Origin: an uncultured Opitutia bacterium | GTDB lineage: Bacteria; Verrucomicrobiota; Verrucomicrobiia; Opitutales; UBA953 | Direction of reading: 5' to 3' | NCBI GenBank assembly: GCA_945957395.1 | Contig: CAMFKE010000004.1 | Span: 272,932 to 336,931, forward strand | DNA: 64,000 bases | Shown here: positions 8,818 to 18,518 of the stretch, one piece after another | Layout: each line of letters opens with the position of its first letter | How positions within the stretch are numbered: the first letter of the stretch is position 1 | The notes under the pieces: generated by a model | Told to the model about the DNA's origin: nothing | What the model saw: the letters and a program-made list of their open reading frames with translations, nothing else | Database searches by the model: none | Program-made: the position numbers and the translations under genes

Positions 8818-9423
8818 CTATTCCGCTGTCTTGATATCGTCGGCGCGGCGCGGGGTGCGCAGCTTCTGCGCAGGAATCCGGAAGGGCTCGGAGGAGGAGG
8901 CCGGGCTTTCCACTCTCGGGTTCTCCTGTTTTTCGGCGTCAGGAATCTTCGGAGCACCCGCGTCAAGGATTGCTGCCTGCCCGGCGGCCGGCGATGGGGG
9001 CGTCGGTGAGGTAGTCAAAGGGGCTTCAGCAGGGGCGTTGCGAAGGGGGAGCCGTACTGAGGTGCCGTCGAGTTTCACGATGACTGCCGGGCCTGATGGG
9101 TCGAAGGATTCGACGAAGAAAGGGGCGGACTTGTCGCGCAGCGCCACCCAAACGGCTTCGCGGGTGGCGATATTGAGCAGGCTGACCTCGGTTTTTCCGC
9201 CGATTTCCAAATATCCACCGAACTCGATTCTGGTCGGGGCGGAGGTGCCTCTAACAGAGACCTTACCTGGTGGCGCGAAGGGCGATCGGGCGACAAGCGC
9301 GTCGAGGTTGTCTGCGGCCGTGGCGAAAGGCGCTAGGATCACGGTGAGAGCCGGTAGTAGGACCGAGAGAATTGCGGAATGGGAATAGGGCTTCATGCGC
9401 CATGAGCTCTGCGGTGAAATCAT
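8818..9423 (-). CDS. Type II secretion inner-membrane/periplasmic protein, GspC-like
   Basis: A 201-residue protein, last gene of the type II secretion operon on this strand. An AGGAG ribosome site precedes ATG 9423. A hydrophobic N-terminal anchor or signal (residues about 15-36) is followed by a beta-rich domain of about 90 residues (FGGYLEIGGKTEVSLLNIAT...EAVWVALRD...PAVIVKLDGTSVRL) resembling the homology region of GspC/PilP-type proteins that contact the secretin. The C-terminal 65 residues are Pro/Ala/Ser-rich and probably disordered; no PDZ domain is present. It starts 18 bases after the gspD stop. The family call rests mainly on context. Confidence 0.6.
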   Translation of the reverse strand: MISPQSSWRMKPYSHSAILSVLLPALTVILAPFATAADNLDALVARSPFAPPGKVSVRGTSAPTRIEFGGYLEIGGKTEVSLLNIATREAVWVALRDKSAPFFVESFDPSGPAVIVKLDGTSVRLPLRNAPAEAPLTTSPTPPSPAAGQAAILDAGAPKIPDAEKQENPRVESPASSSEPFRIPAQKLRTPRRADDIKTAE

Positions 9424-9440
9424 CGTGACACTCCTGCAGG

Positions 9441-11474
9441 TCAGTCGTGCATGCCGCGAACGGGTTCGCGGGGCGGGTTGGCGGCGCGAGCGGCTGCTTC
9501 GGCTTCGCGCTTTTTCTCCTCTTCGGCCCAGGTGTCGCGCAGGGGGGACGGGGCTATGCCTGTTCCGATGAACTTGTTGGCGTCGGGTGCAGTGAGGGCG
9601 TCGGGGCGAAGTCCGGGCGTGGGCTCGTTCTTCTGCTTGGCGGCGTCCACGACATAGGGCTTCAGGAAGATGATGAGTTCGCGGCGCTCCTTCAGCACGG
9701 TCTCGGGTCGGAAAAGGTATCCGAGGCCCGGGATATCTCCGAGCAGCCAGACTTTGCCCAGCGTCGTCGTTTCGGCTGTGGACTGGAGTCCTGCAAGGAC
9801 GATGACTTCGCGGTCGGAGGCGGTGAGGAAGGAGGTGGCTTCGCGTTTGCCGATGAGCGGTTGAGAGTTGCCGTCGATGGTCGTGGAGCCGGCGATGTTT
9901 TCGACGGCCTGGGTGACTTCCATCTGGATGACGCCGTTGTCGCCGATGCGCGGTGTGACCTCGAGTTTGATACCGATGTCGCGGTAGGAGACGGTGGAGC
10001 GCGTGGCCGTGGAGTTGTCGCTGATGGTGGAGCCCGTGATGATGGGTTGCGACTGGGAGACGTTGATGAAGCCCTTCTTGTTGTGGGTCGTGACGATGTT
10101 GGGGGAGGAGAGCACCTTCACCTTGTTGCGCAGCTCGCTCTTGTTGAAGGCGGCGGCCAGCGAGAGGTCCTTCACCGACCCGTTGATGCCGAAGGCTCGT
10201 TCACCCGTGTTGGGCAGCGTGGCGGTGCCTGTGGCGAAGCGGTAGTCGCCGGAGGTCACCCCGGTGTCGCCGCTGGCCTTGAATCCGATGCCCAGCGAGT
10301 CGAGACCCGACACTTCGCCGTCGCCGAGCGTGACTTCCACAATCGTGGCCTCGATGCGCACCTGGGGGAGTAGCACATCGAGTCGATTCACGAGCTTGCG
10401 CAGCTTGGCGATATCCTCGGGGGAGCCTTGGGCGACAAGACTGTTGGAGCGCTCGTCGGCCACCAGGCTCATGGCGGAGGAGAATCGTTCGTCACCGGCG
10501 GCCGGGGCCGGTGAGCCTGCTGCGCCGTAGGCGACCCCAGGCGCGCCGGCTCCTCCCGTGCGCGAGGAGGCAAGCTGGGTGACCACGGTGGCGATCTTGG
10601 TGGCCTCGGCGTGGCGAAGGGGGAAGACTTCGACCTTGGCGGCGGTGCCGGACTCGGTGTCGAGCATGCCGACAAGCTCTTTCAAAAGGTTGGCGTTGGC
10701 CGGGTCGGTCGTGATGGCGATCCTGTTGGCACCATCGATGGCGTCGATGGTGGTGTCCCCTCTCAGGCGGCGTTTGTAGGCCCCGGCGACAAGGGCCTTG
10801 AGCTTTGTGGCGAGCGTTTCGGCCCGACCGTTCTTGATTTCAAGGGAGATCGACGCGGGCGGGGTGTCGAGGCGTTCGACGAAGGACTCGACGCGTATGA
10901 GGTTGGACAGGCTGTCGGTGACGAGCAGGGCGTTCGCATCCCGCATCACCGTGATGACGGCCCGCGCGGTCAGCAGCGGTCGAATCTTCTCGGCCAGCGA
11001 GGCCGCGTCGGCGTCGCGCAGGGAGAACAGTCGGGCGACGACGCGCTCGCTGGGGGGGAGGTCCCTCACGCTGTTCAGGTGGAGCTCGGGTGCCCCTTGG
11101 GAGGCGGCCGCGCCGGTCGGCACGGCTTTCAGGAACTTCTCGCCCATCGGAGTGAGCGCGACGCCGTTGAGGGCCAGCAGACTTTCGATGGCTACCACGG
11201 TGTCGGCCTTGGTCAGCGGGGCCGGGGGCCTGAAGGTGATCTTCCCCTTGGGGAGCGCGGGGTCGGCCAGCACGGTTTTTCCGGTGAACTTCTCAAGCAG
11301 TGCGAGCACGGCCGGTATGGGCTCGTCGGCGAGCACCAGGCGTACGTCCGCCGTCGTTCCCGACGTCTCTGCGCTCTGCGCCACCGGGGCTGCGGAAGAT
11401 GAGGCGACCAACGCAAGGGAGGCGAGGGAGGCACGGAGCGCGGAGCTCGAAATACGGAACTGAGACGGGGGCAT
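9441..11474 (-). CDS. gspD: Type II secretion system secretin GspD
   Basis: An outer-membrane secretin of about 677 residues, the exit pore of the type II machine. After a signal peptide (SLASLALVASSSAAP) come N-domain repeats, including VFPLRHAEATKIATVV and VADERSNSLVAQGSPEDIAK, then the membrane-gate region with LNNKV-like SELRNKVKVLSSPNIVT. The classical secretin signature VWLLGDIPGLGYLF is near residue 605. The tail carries a charged extension. ATG 11474 is chosen; a TTG six codons upstream is the alternative. The preceding gene, GspM-like, is 68 bases away. Confidence 0.93.
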   Translation of the reverse strand: MPPSQFRISSSALRASLASLALVASSSAAPVAQSAETSGTTADVRLVLADEPIPAVLALLEKFTGKTVLADPALPKGKITFRPPAPLTKADTVVAIESLLALNGVALTPMGEKFLKAVPTGAAASQGAPELHLNSVRDLPPSERVVARLFSLRDADAASLAEKIRPLLTARAVITVMRDANALLVTDSLSNLIRVESFVERLDTPPASISLEIKNGRAETLATKLKALVAGAYKRRLRGDTTIDAIDGANRIAITTDPANANLLKELVGMLDTESGTAAKVEVFPLRHAEATKIATVVTQLASSRTGGAGAPGVAYGAAGSPAPAAGDERFSSAMSLVADERSNSLVAQGSPEDIAKLRKLVNRLDVLLPQVRIEATIVEVTLGDGEVSGLDSLGIGFKASGDTGVTSGDYRFATGTATLPNTGERAFGINGSVKDLSLAAAFNKSELRNKVKVLSSPNIVTTHNKKGFINVSQSQPIITGSTISDNSTATRSTVSYRDIGIKLEVTPRIGDNGVIQMEVTQAVENIAGSTTIDGNSQPLIGKREATSFLTASDREVIVLAGLQSTAETTTLGKVWLLGDIPGLGYLFRPETVLKERRELIIFLKPYVVDAAKQKNEPTPGLRPDALTAPDANKFIGTGIAPSPLRDTWAEEEKKREAEAAARAANPPREPVRGMHD

Positions 11475-11541
11475 GGGGGCTGCGGATTGCAAATCGCGGA
11501 TTGGCGGCGCGAAAAACGGGGGGGGGGCGAAGGTGGTGCGC

Positions 11542-12132
11542 TTACTTGGGCTGCACGGCCGTGAGCTCGATGCGGGCGCGCAGCTTGGCCGGGTCGGCGG
11601 TGTTGGCGTCGAGCTCGAGGCCGGTCATGGCGAGGGGCAGTCCGGCGGCGTCGAGAGCGCGACGAAACGCCACGATCTGCTCAAGTGTGGCGGCTTCCGC
11701 GCGCAGCGTGATGGAGTGTGTGCGGGCGGCGCCGGCTTCTCGTGTCGAGGGCCGCCCGGACTCGGCCTTCAGCTTCGACCCTGCGAGAAGTTTTTCCAGT
11801 CGAGCCATGACGGTCTCGGCGTCGAGCTTGCGCGCGACTTCAAGTTCGCCGGCCCGGCGGTTGAGTGCGTTGCTCACGACCGGAGCGGCGCCGAGGAGGG
11901 TCTCCCGGGCTTCGCGAGCGGCATCAAGGTTGGCGAGGTTTTCTCGCGTGTCGTGCAGGCCGTCCAGCAGGGCGGTGATGCGGAATGCTAGTGCGGCGAA
12001 CGCGATGGCGACAACCATGGTGCGCTCGCGCGTATTTCGTGACGCCCAGAAGGCGCTTATAGCCGAGACGGCTCGTTCCGCATGAAGCGCAAGACGGGCG
12101 AAGGCCGGGTGCCGGCGCAGACGGGAAATCAT
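11542..12132 (-). CDS. Type II secretion assembly protein, GspM/PilO-like
   Basis: 196 residues with one N-terminal membrane segment (about residues 39-57, MVVAIAFAALAFRITALLDG), then a coiled coil and a small alpha/beta periplasmic domain (THSITLRAEAATLEQIVAFR...LPLAMTGLELDA). This is the shape of GspM/PilO inner-membrane platform proteins. The start overlaps the stop of the GspL-like gene by 4 bases, and gspD follows. Sequence similarity in this family is low, so gene order supports the call. Confidence 0.7.
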   Translation of the reverse strand: MISRLRRHPAFARLALHAERAVSAISAFWASRNTRERTMVVAIAFAALAFRITALLDGLHDTRENLANLDAAREARETLLGAAPVVSNALNRRAGELEVARKLDAETVMARLEKLLAGSKLKAESGRPSTREAGAARTHSITLRAEAATLEQIVAFRRALDAAGLPLAMTGLELDANTADPAKLRARIELTAVQPK

Positions 12133-13277
12133 CGTGCACCTCCTTGGGCGGCAACCAGTCGCAGCTCGAATGTGGCGGAGTCGGACGCCGCGTGCACGCG
12201 CGCTGTCTCCACGGCTTTAAAGGCTTTGTCTTTGCGCAGGGCTCCGATCCAGGCGTTGAGTTCCCCCATGGATGTTGCCCTGCCGCTGATGCGGGTGTCT
12301 TCCTCCGTAAAGGCGGCTCGAGAAAGGGTGACTCCGTCGGGTCGCGAGGCGTTCAGGGCGGCGAGTCTCTCCAGCGCGGGAAGTCGTCTCGCCGTCACCC
12401 GGTCGAGAGTCTCCAGTAGCGTGGCGTCGGCCTCGGCCTTGTCGGCTGCCGGTCTGGAGTCGGCGAGTTCGGACTCCCGCCAGGCGGCCATGCCCTGCAG
12501 CGACCACACGATGATTTGAAGCAGCAGCAGCAGCGCGGCGAAGGCCCCCAGTGCGAGGTAACTTTGCCGCAGGCGCGCCCGCGCGGCCGCTTCACGCCTC
12601 ACTGCGGCGACCGCTTCCGCCGGGCGCAGATCGGCGAGGTCAAGGTCTCCTGCGCCCATCTCGGAGAACCCTGACGTCGGAGACCCTTCCTCGCATGTTA
12701 ACGTCCGCCAGCGCAGTTTCAGGGCGCCCTTTGGCGCCGTTTCAAAACCTTCAAGACGCCAGAGCCCGTTTTCGTGCGGAGCGTCGACTATCCCTGGGGC
12801 CAATTGTTTGCGCAACGCCAGCAGCGACCGGTCGTCCGCCTCCTGCGATAGGCTGAAAGCTCTCAGGGCGACGGGGGCAAGCTGTGCCCCGCTGAACTTC
12901 AGCGCGACAAGCGAGCCCTCTGTCGCGGTCAGCCAGCGCCATCCGACGAAGTCTTTGGGCGCATCCGGCAGGGGCAGCGCCGGTTCCGGCAGCACATGCC
13001 GTGAAGTGAAGGCGCCGACGGGCAGGGCGCTCTCGATGCGCTTCCTCACGGCCGCCCAGGCCGCCATGCGTGTGCCGTAGCCGGACAGTCCGAACGCCAG
13101 TTGTTCCAAGGGCAACGGCGCCGATTCCTCCACGGCCAGTGCGGCGATGGAGCGTCGCTGCGACGCCCCGGCCCCTTCGGGACATTCCATGAACTCGGCA
13201 TGGAAGAATCGGCCGGCAACCACCATCGCAAGGGGGGCTTTGGTGGGAGACTTATTGGCGGCTTTGTCCATGGCCAT
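12129..13277 (-). CDS. Type II secretion assembly protein, GspL/PilM-PilN-like
   Basis: About 382 residues. A cytoplasmic actin-like-type region of about 240 residues is followed by a membrane helix (YLALGAFAALLLLLQIIVWS) and a PilN-like periplasmic part with a short coiled coil and SRAAFTEEDTRISGRATSMG. GspL links the ATPase to the periplasmic platform. The frame is open to an ATG at 13328; I prefer 13277 (ATGGCCATGGAC) because the extra 17 residues are less protein-like, but neither start has a strong ribosome site. It is the first gene of the LMDC block. The E-to-K half of the operon lies 10.9 kb upstream, beyond RHS copy 1. Confidence 0.72.
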   Translation of the reverse strand: MAMDKAANKSPTKAPLAMVVAGRFFHAEFMECPEGAGASQRRSIAALAVEESAPLPLEQLAFGLSGYGTRMAAWAAVRKRIESALPVGAFTSRHVLPEPALPLPDAPKDFVGWRWLTATEGSLVALKFSGAQLAPVALRAFSLSQEADDRSLLALRKQLAPGIVDAPHENGLWRLEGFETAPKGALKLRWRTLTCEEGSPTSGFSEMGAGDLDLADLRPAEAVAAVRREAAARARLRQSYLALGAFAALLLLLQIIVWSLQGMAAWRESELADSRPAADKAEADATLLETLDRVTARRLPALERLAALNASRPDGVTLSRAAFTEEDTRISGRATSMGELNAWIGALRKDKAFKAVETARVHAASDSATFELRLVAAQGGAR

Positions 13278-13329
13278 AATCACGAATCGCGTTCTCGCCG
13301 TCTTGTGTTCGGTTTCCAAGTAAAACATT

Positions 13330-13544
13330 TGAGAACATGCTGGCTGTGGCTTTGCGGCGAGGGTGGGGTATATCTCCTTTGTTTTTGGTAAGTTATTCGT
13401 CCTGTTTTTAACTTTTTGGTTATCAGGATTTTACCTTTTTCGTGGGCTCTTGGATTTATTTTTGCCCGGGAGTTTTGCGAAATTTTTAATTGTCGGGGCC
13501 CGGGAGGTTCCCGATGCGCTTGGGGCGAATTTCAAAAAACCTCC
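13330..13544 (+). promoter_or_regulatory. AT-rich leader of RHS module copy 1, conserved in copy 2
   Basis: A 215-base T-rich stretch between divergent genes. Its last about 95 bases, from TTTTTGCCC near 13459 through GCGAAATTTTTAATTGTCGG and a GGTTCCCGATGCGC block to the ATG at 13545, match the sequence before the copy 2 start at 31404 closely. Conservation up to the start codon suggests promoter and translation signals. I cannot place a convincing -35/-10 pair. Confidence 0.5.
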
Positions 13545-14426
13545 ATGTCGACCCCTCATAGCAATGCTCCCCGGCCGCGTCGGGCGCGTATCAACCCCGG
13601 TGTGGCAGCCGCGCTGGCGCTGGCTCTGGTCGCCGGCCTAGGCGTCTGGTACTTCACGCGCGGCACGGTCGCCAAGGCGCCCGTGGCGCTCAAGGACTTG
13701 CCGAAGGGGAGGCTGCTCTCCGTCGAGCCGGTCAAGGGCTATGAGCCCGTGTTCACGGCAGAGGAGTCCAAGCTGCTCCACGACGGCCCTGACGGCAACG
13801 ACAAGGAATCGGTCAAAAAGTACCTGTTGGCGAAGGCGAAGCTGGAGGAGGATCCGCTTACGCGCAAGCAGCTGGAGCAGGAGGCCATCGTGCTCACCGA
13901 CGGCTACGGCAGCACGCCCGCCATCACGGCGGACAACACACAGGTGCGCTCGGCCATCGAGGCGCTCAAGGACGGCAAGCACCCCGAGCGGCTCAACCCC
14001 CTCATCGCGCCCAAGCCGTTCGACGCCGTCGCCTACAAGGCGGACCCGAAGTCCTACCTGGACGTCGCCGAGCCCGGCCGCGTGTTCCAGTCCAAGCCCG
14101 CCGCTGCCGGCGTGGCTCGCATCGAGCCGGTCTCCCCGTACTTCCAGGATGTGAAACAGGGTGAGTCCATCGAACTCGCCGTGAAGGCCGCACCCGGCTT
14201 CCCGGTCACCTTCACCAGCTTCGACTGCGGCGCGTTCGGCAATGGCCTGACCACGCAGACCGTCGAGGCCGACGCCGCCGGCGTGGCCCGCGTGAAGTTC
14301 CTCGGCATGCCCGGCACCGTGCTGGAGACGAACATCCTCGCCTCCTCCCCCGTGACCTCCGGCCAGGTCCGTTTCAAGGCCAACACTCTCGTCTACGCCG
14401 ACGGCAAACAGGTCGCGGCGAAATAA
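13545..14426 (+). CDS. Membrane-anchored beta-rich protein heading RHS module, copy 1
   Basis: A 293-residue protein of unknown family. An Arg-rich cytoplasmic start is followed by one membrane helix (PGVAAALALALVAGLGVWYF, residues about 18-37), so the rest should be periplasmic. The C-terminal about 110 residues have alternating strands (SPYFQDVKQGESIELAVKAA, FPVTFTSFDCGAFGNGL) and look like an Ig-like sandwich. It is almost identical to the gene at 31404-32294. RHS-A starts 24 bases after it. An anchor or chaperone role for the RHS proteins is my inference from strict co-occurrence in both copies. Confidence 0.75.
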   Translation: MSTPHSNAPRPRRARINPGVAAALALALVAGLGVWYFTRGTVAKAPVALKDLPKGRLLSVEPVKGYEPVFTAEESKLLHDGPDGNDKESVKKYLLAKAKLEEDPLTRKQLEQEAIVLTDGYGSTPAITADNTQVRSAIEALKDGKHPERLNPLIAPKPFDAVAYKADPKSYLDVAEPGRVFQSKPAAAGVARIEPVSPYFQDVKQGESIELAVKAAPGFPVTFTSFDCGAFGNGLTTQTVEADAAGVARVKFLGMPGTVLETNILASSPVTSGQVRFKANTLVYADGKQVAAK

Positions 14427-14450
14427 CCCCTTACCATAAAACATTCAGTC

Positions 14451-17400
14451 ATGAACAATCGTCACCTTTCCCTAATTCTATCTGCACTGGCCATTTGCCA
14501 CTTTGGCGCGGGTCGTTTGGCGGCGGATCCTGCCGATGATGTGCAACAGCAATGCGCCAACACTCAAACCGGAGGCGGCGGTGGTGGCGGTGGATCCGGC
14601 GGTTGCCCGGGGGACGGAGACACGAACTCCGACAGTGACAACTCCGATAGTGACGATTGCGAGAAAAAGAAAAAAAAGCAGGACGACCAAAATTCTGACA
14701 TAAATAAAAACCCTGACGCAAATAATGATGGGCAGGGAGGCAACGACGGGGGCGACTCCGAGGGCTCGACTGGTCAGTGCGTCTCAGATACCAGCTCCGG
14801 CGGTTCGAAAATTGACCTCTTTACTCTGAACCTGCGCCATTTTGCTTACGACTATAAGTCGCCTTCTTCAGCCGGCAGCCTTGCTTCGACTTGCGCCTCA
14901 TGCAATGGCGGCGGCAAGATGGATGCGCCTCGACAAGACTTTTCGCAGATTGGCATCAAACGCACACTGAGCCTGCGGCAAACCACGGCGGTATCCTCTT
15001 TCGGCCCCGGGCATTTTTCAGAGCACGACGTGACGCTGAATCTTTTTGAGGTGAACGGCCTTACCTATGTGGATTGCACCAATCCGGCATGGAAGGATAC
15101 GCGTCGCTACTCTCCGTCCGGAAAAATCTTCAAGGATGCCGTCTACAACTCGGTCAAGTCCGTGACGCTATTCGACGCGAATGGCGCGCAGACCGTATCG
15201 CGTACCGCTGCAACCAAGGCTGTGTATGTGGCCAAGAACGGCTCGCAGATGCATTTTGATTTGTTTGCGATCGACGGAAATACGACTGGCGGCCGATTGG
15301 TGAAATCCATGACGGCTGACGGCGTGGTCACCAAACGATACGAGTATGCCACGGAGGTTGGCGATGTGGCCGCACCGGTGGACGCAAAGTGGCGCAAGTC
15401 CAAGATTAAGGACGCCAATGGAGGTGAGATGCAACTCTCACACACGACGCTTCCGAACGGAATTACGGTACTCTCGAAGGTCGCTGTATCCAATGGTCCA
15501 ACGATTGCGTACGATTATGATGCAGGAGGCAACCTTGCCAAAGTCACGCACCCGAACGGCGACACCTCGACCTTCTCTCGGCGTGTGGAGGGCAATCTCA
15601 TGAAGATGTCGGTTGCCGACGCCGGCACGGTGGGGGACCACCGCAACAAGGAGGTCTCGTACAGCAACAATATCGCGGCTTCGTTGCTCACGCTGACCGC
15701 CGATCGACCGCAGGTCTATAATCAGTCCTCCATGCTGGCGCGCAAAGTGACCAAGGCCGGTGAGGATACCTTCTGGGCGGCGGTGGGCGGCAACGGTACC
15801 GGCAGCCCCATTCATCGCAAGGTTTACGAGGGCGGTGATCGGCTGCGATTCATCGATACGGCGGAGTCCAGCCGCTACACGAAGTGGTCTGTTCCCAACG
15901 GGTGGAAGGAGGGCAACGCCTTCGGCTCGATCAGCGCCACGAAGGAGGCGTACGGTCATAGCAGCCCTTACCAGTATTACGCAGCCAACCGCTCCGGGCG
16001 CCCCCCCAAAATCACTAGCCCGAATGGAACGGTGAGTAACTATCTTTATGACGGGGCCGGTTTCATGACCCAAGAGTCTGTAGGCGGCAAAATTCGCCGC
16101 CGTGTGAACGAGCCTATGACGGGGCGTCCCATCCTGGATGTAGATTTTTCAGGTAAGACGACCCTCATGACCTACTCGGAGGGCGGACGTCCGCTGTCTC
16201 GCAAGACTGGCTGGGTTTATGATAAGTCCCTAGGGGGCGGTGCACAAATCCAAGGTCTCGTTTGCGCCTATTACCCCGGCGTTACAGACCTGAGTACGCT
16301 CGACTCGCTTACCCCTGACAAACTGGTTGCAGCCGATTCCGTGGCGCTCGGGCAGTTTGACGTATCGGCTGTCTCGAATTACTCGCTGCGATTCAGCGGC
16401 TCATTGGTGCTTCAGACTGACGGTCAGCGCACTTTCTATCTTAACGCCGACAACATGTGCATCCTGACCATTGATGGGCAGCCCGTGTTGACGGTGGCCT
16501 ATAACCAGGGCACGAAGAGTGCGGTCGTTGACCTTACGGCCGGAGTGCACGAGATTCGCGTCGATTTCATGCAGTCAGCCGGTCCGCAGGGGCTCAACCT
16601 GACTTGGTCCGGCCCGGAGACCACCACCGGCGGCACGACCGTGCGCACGACCATTGGCTCGGACTTCCTCACCCATGTGACGCAGCCCAACGAAATGGTC
16701 ATGCGCGCCACCGCCGCCGCATCGGAGGAGAAATGGGAGTATTTCCCTGCCGGTGATCCGCTCGCCGGTCTTGTGAAGCGCCACCTCGACGGTGCGGGCA
16801 AGGCCTCCGTGTATACCTATGACACGAACCGTCGTCTCACCAAAATCGAGGAAACCGGTGACGATGGCGCGTTGGTCACGGTGCAGACCCGCACCTACGA
16901 TGCCCTCGGCAATCTCCTGACCTCCTCCGATGCGATGGGCCGCACGATTACGAATTCCTACGACTCACGCAATCGTCTGATCAAGACGGCGTATGCCGAC
17001 GGCTCCACTGAGACGAAGCAATTTGGTGCCGACCGGGACGCCAATCTCGTGATTCAGACCAAGGACCGAGCAGGCTCCGTCACCACCATTGCCTACGACG
17101 ACGCAGGCCGCCCGGTTACCATCACGCGCGGCTATGCGCTCGCGGACAACGAAGGAAATGTCCTGCAAGTTCTGCCGAACCCCTCCGTGGAAACGCTTAC
17201 CTACATGAAGGGCACCTCGGAGCCCGTTCGCAGGGTATTGGACGGCAAGGTGACCGAGTATGAGTACGATTATAAGAAAAACCGCGTGGTCGCCACTCGC
17301 ACCTTCGCTACTTCCACGCAGACGCTTGGCACCAAGACCGTCTATTCGACCAGGGAACAGGTTTTTGTGGAAACCGATGTCGACGGCCACCGCACCTTCT

Positions 17401-18368
17401 CGGCGTATCGTAACACTGACCGTGAGTTGGTTCGCACCGTCTCGGAATTGAAACCCGGCGCATGCGGCTCTCTTGCCAACGAAGACGCCGTGCTTGCTCT
17501 CACCCGCGACCTTTCGACTAACCCCGGTTATGCCATCACCGACTATGTGAAGGACGAGAATGGGCGCATCACCGGAATCACCGACCCTCGCGGTATCCGG
17601 ACGACCATCGCCTATGATGCCAAGGGCAATGAGATCTCCCGCACCGAAGCGGTCGGTTTGCCGGAGCAGCGCACAATCACCCGCACTTACGACGGCGCCA
17701 ACCACCTCCTGTCCCTGACCGACGGCCTTAACCGCACCACGAACTGGGCTTACTTCCCCTCGGGCCGACCCAGCATGGTGACTCTTCCGGATGCCAAGCG
17801 CTTGGAGTTCACCTATTTCGACGATGGCAAGCTCGCCACCTATAAGGACGCCGACGGCTTCACCTCGAAGCAGTTCTGGTCGCCCTGCTGCGGTCGCGAC
17901 GCCGGCTCCGCCAATGCTCTCGGAGAGGGCACGCTGAAGTTTTATGATGGCGAAGGCCGCGTCACCTACACCGTTCAGGTGAAGAATGTGGAAGCCGCCA
18001 AGGTCGCCCTCAACTTCGCCGGCGGCATCACGGTGCCGTCCGACGCCGTGGTCGGTGCGACTACCGCCAAGTACGATGCACGCGGTCGCCTCGCCGCCAC
18101 CACCAAGTGGCTCGTGGCGCCGGCCTCCGTGGACCCCAAGAACCCGCCCGTGGCCACCGATGCGGCGCAGGGACTGACCACCACCTACGCGTACTTCGAC
18201 GACCTCGCCGACGCCCGTTTCGCCCCTGTGCTGGCTGAACTCGCCAAGCAGTCCGTCGTGCTCACCTCCGGTTCGGCCGTCATCGAGACATCTCCTGCCG
18301 GCGATCAGCGCTTCACGATTCGTAACGGCGCGAACGAGACCGTCGCCTCCGGCGTCTTTAACAAGTAA
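14451..18368 (+). CDS. RHS-A copy 1: secreted YD-repeat protein with PA14 domain, no RHS core
   Basis: 1305 residues. The Sec signal peptide (LILSALAICHFGAGRLAA) is followed by a low-complexity Gly/Asp/Ser/Lys region to about residue 115. YD-type repeats then run through most of the protein (YDYDAGGNLAKVTHPNGDTS, YEYDYKKNRV, IAYDAKGNEISRTE). A PA14-like beta domain sits at about residues 598-735 (CAYYPGVTDLSTLDS, TFYLNADNMCILTIDGQPVL, LNLTWSGPETT). It stops without an RHS core or toxin tip, ending ETVASGVFNK. In length and role it resembles TcB, the first half of the Tc toxin cocoon, but I see no SpvB domain. Its last about 300 residues are nearly identical to copy 2. Confidence 0.88.
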   Translation: MNNRHLSLILSALAICHFGAGRLAADPADDVQQQCANTQTGGGGGGGGSGGCPGDGDTNSDSDNSDSDDCEKKKKKQDDQNSDINKNPDANNDGQGGNDGGDSEGSTGQCVSDTSSGGSKIDLFTLNLRHFAYDYKSPSSAGSLASTCASCNGGGKMDAPRQDFSQIGIKRTLSLRQTTAVSSFGPGHFSEHDVTLNLFEVNGLTYVDCTNPAWKDTRRYSPSGKIFKDAVYNSVKSVTLFDANGAQTVSRTAATKAVYVAKNGSQMHFDLFAIDGNTTGGRLVKSMTADGVVTKRYEYATEVGDVAAPVDAKWRKSKIKDANGGEMQLSHTTLPNGITVLSKVAVSNGPTIAYDYDAGGNLAKVTHPNGDTSTFSRRVEGNLMKMSVADAGTVGDHRNKEVSYSNNIAASLLTLTADRPQVYNQSSMLARKVTKAGEDTFWAAVGGNGTGSPIHRKVYEGGDRLRFIDTAESSRYTKWSVPNGWKEGNAFGSISATKEAYGHSSPYQYYAANRSGRPPKITSPNGTVSNYLYDGAGFMTQESVGGKIRRRVNEPMTGRPILDVDFSGKTTLMTYSEGGRPLSRKTGWVYDKSLGGGAQIQGLVCAYYPGVTDLSTLDSLTPDKLVAADSVALGQFDVSAVSNYSLRFSGSLVLQTDGQRTFYLNADNMCILTIDGQPVLTVAYNQGTKSAVVDLTAGVHEIRVDFMQSAGPQGLNLTWSGPETTTGGTTVRTTIGSDFLTHVTQPNEMVMRATAAASEEKWEYFPAGDPLAGLVKRHLDGAGKASVYTYDTNRRLTKIEETGDDGALVTVQTRTYDALGNLLTSSDAMGRTITNSYDSRNRLIKTAYADGSTETKQFGADRDANLVIQTKDRAGSVTTIAYDDAGRPVTITRGYALADNEGNVLQVLPNPSVETLTYMKGTSEPVRRVLDGKVTEYEYDYKKNRVVATRTFATSTQTLGTKTVYSTREQVFVETDVDGHRTFSAYRNTDRELVRTVSELKPGACGSLANEDAVLALTRDLSTNPGYAITDYVKDENGRITGITDPRGIRTTIAYDAKGNEISRTEAVGLPEQRTITRTYDGANHLLSLTDGLNRTTNWAYFPSGRPSMVTLPDAKRLEFTYFDDGKLATYKDADGFTSKQFWSPCCGRDAGSANALGEGTLKFYDGEGRVTYTVQVKNVEAAKVALNFAGGITVPSDAVVGATTAKYDARGRLAATTKWLVAPASVDPKNPPVATDAAQGLTTTYAYFDDLADARFAPVLAELAKQSVVLTSGSAVIETSPAGDQRFTIRNGANETVASGVFNK

Positions 18369-18380
18369 CATTGCAACAGG

Positions 18381-18494
18381 AACAAAGGGGCAAAGGAACC
18401 GAGGCACAAAGGGCGCAGCGTCGCCCGCGCGCCTCACCGATATCGGAAATGCGTAAGCAGTCCTGCGCCCTTTGCCCCTTTGTGCCTGTGCCCC
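18381..18494. repeat. Imperfect inverted repeat between RHS-A and RHS-B (copy 1)
   Basis: Left arm near 18381-18418 (GGGGCAAAGG, GGCACAAAGGGCGCAG) and right arm near 18462-18494 (CTGCGCCCTTTG, CCCCTTTGTGCC) can fold into a long imperfect hairpin. It fills most of the 150-base gap between the two RHS genes. Copy 2 has an unrelated sequence of the same design at 36211-36320. Confidence 0.6.
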
Positions 18495-18518
18495 TCTGAA
18501 CCTTTTTTCTTCAATTCC

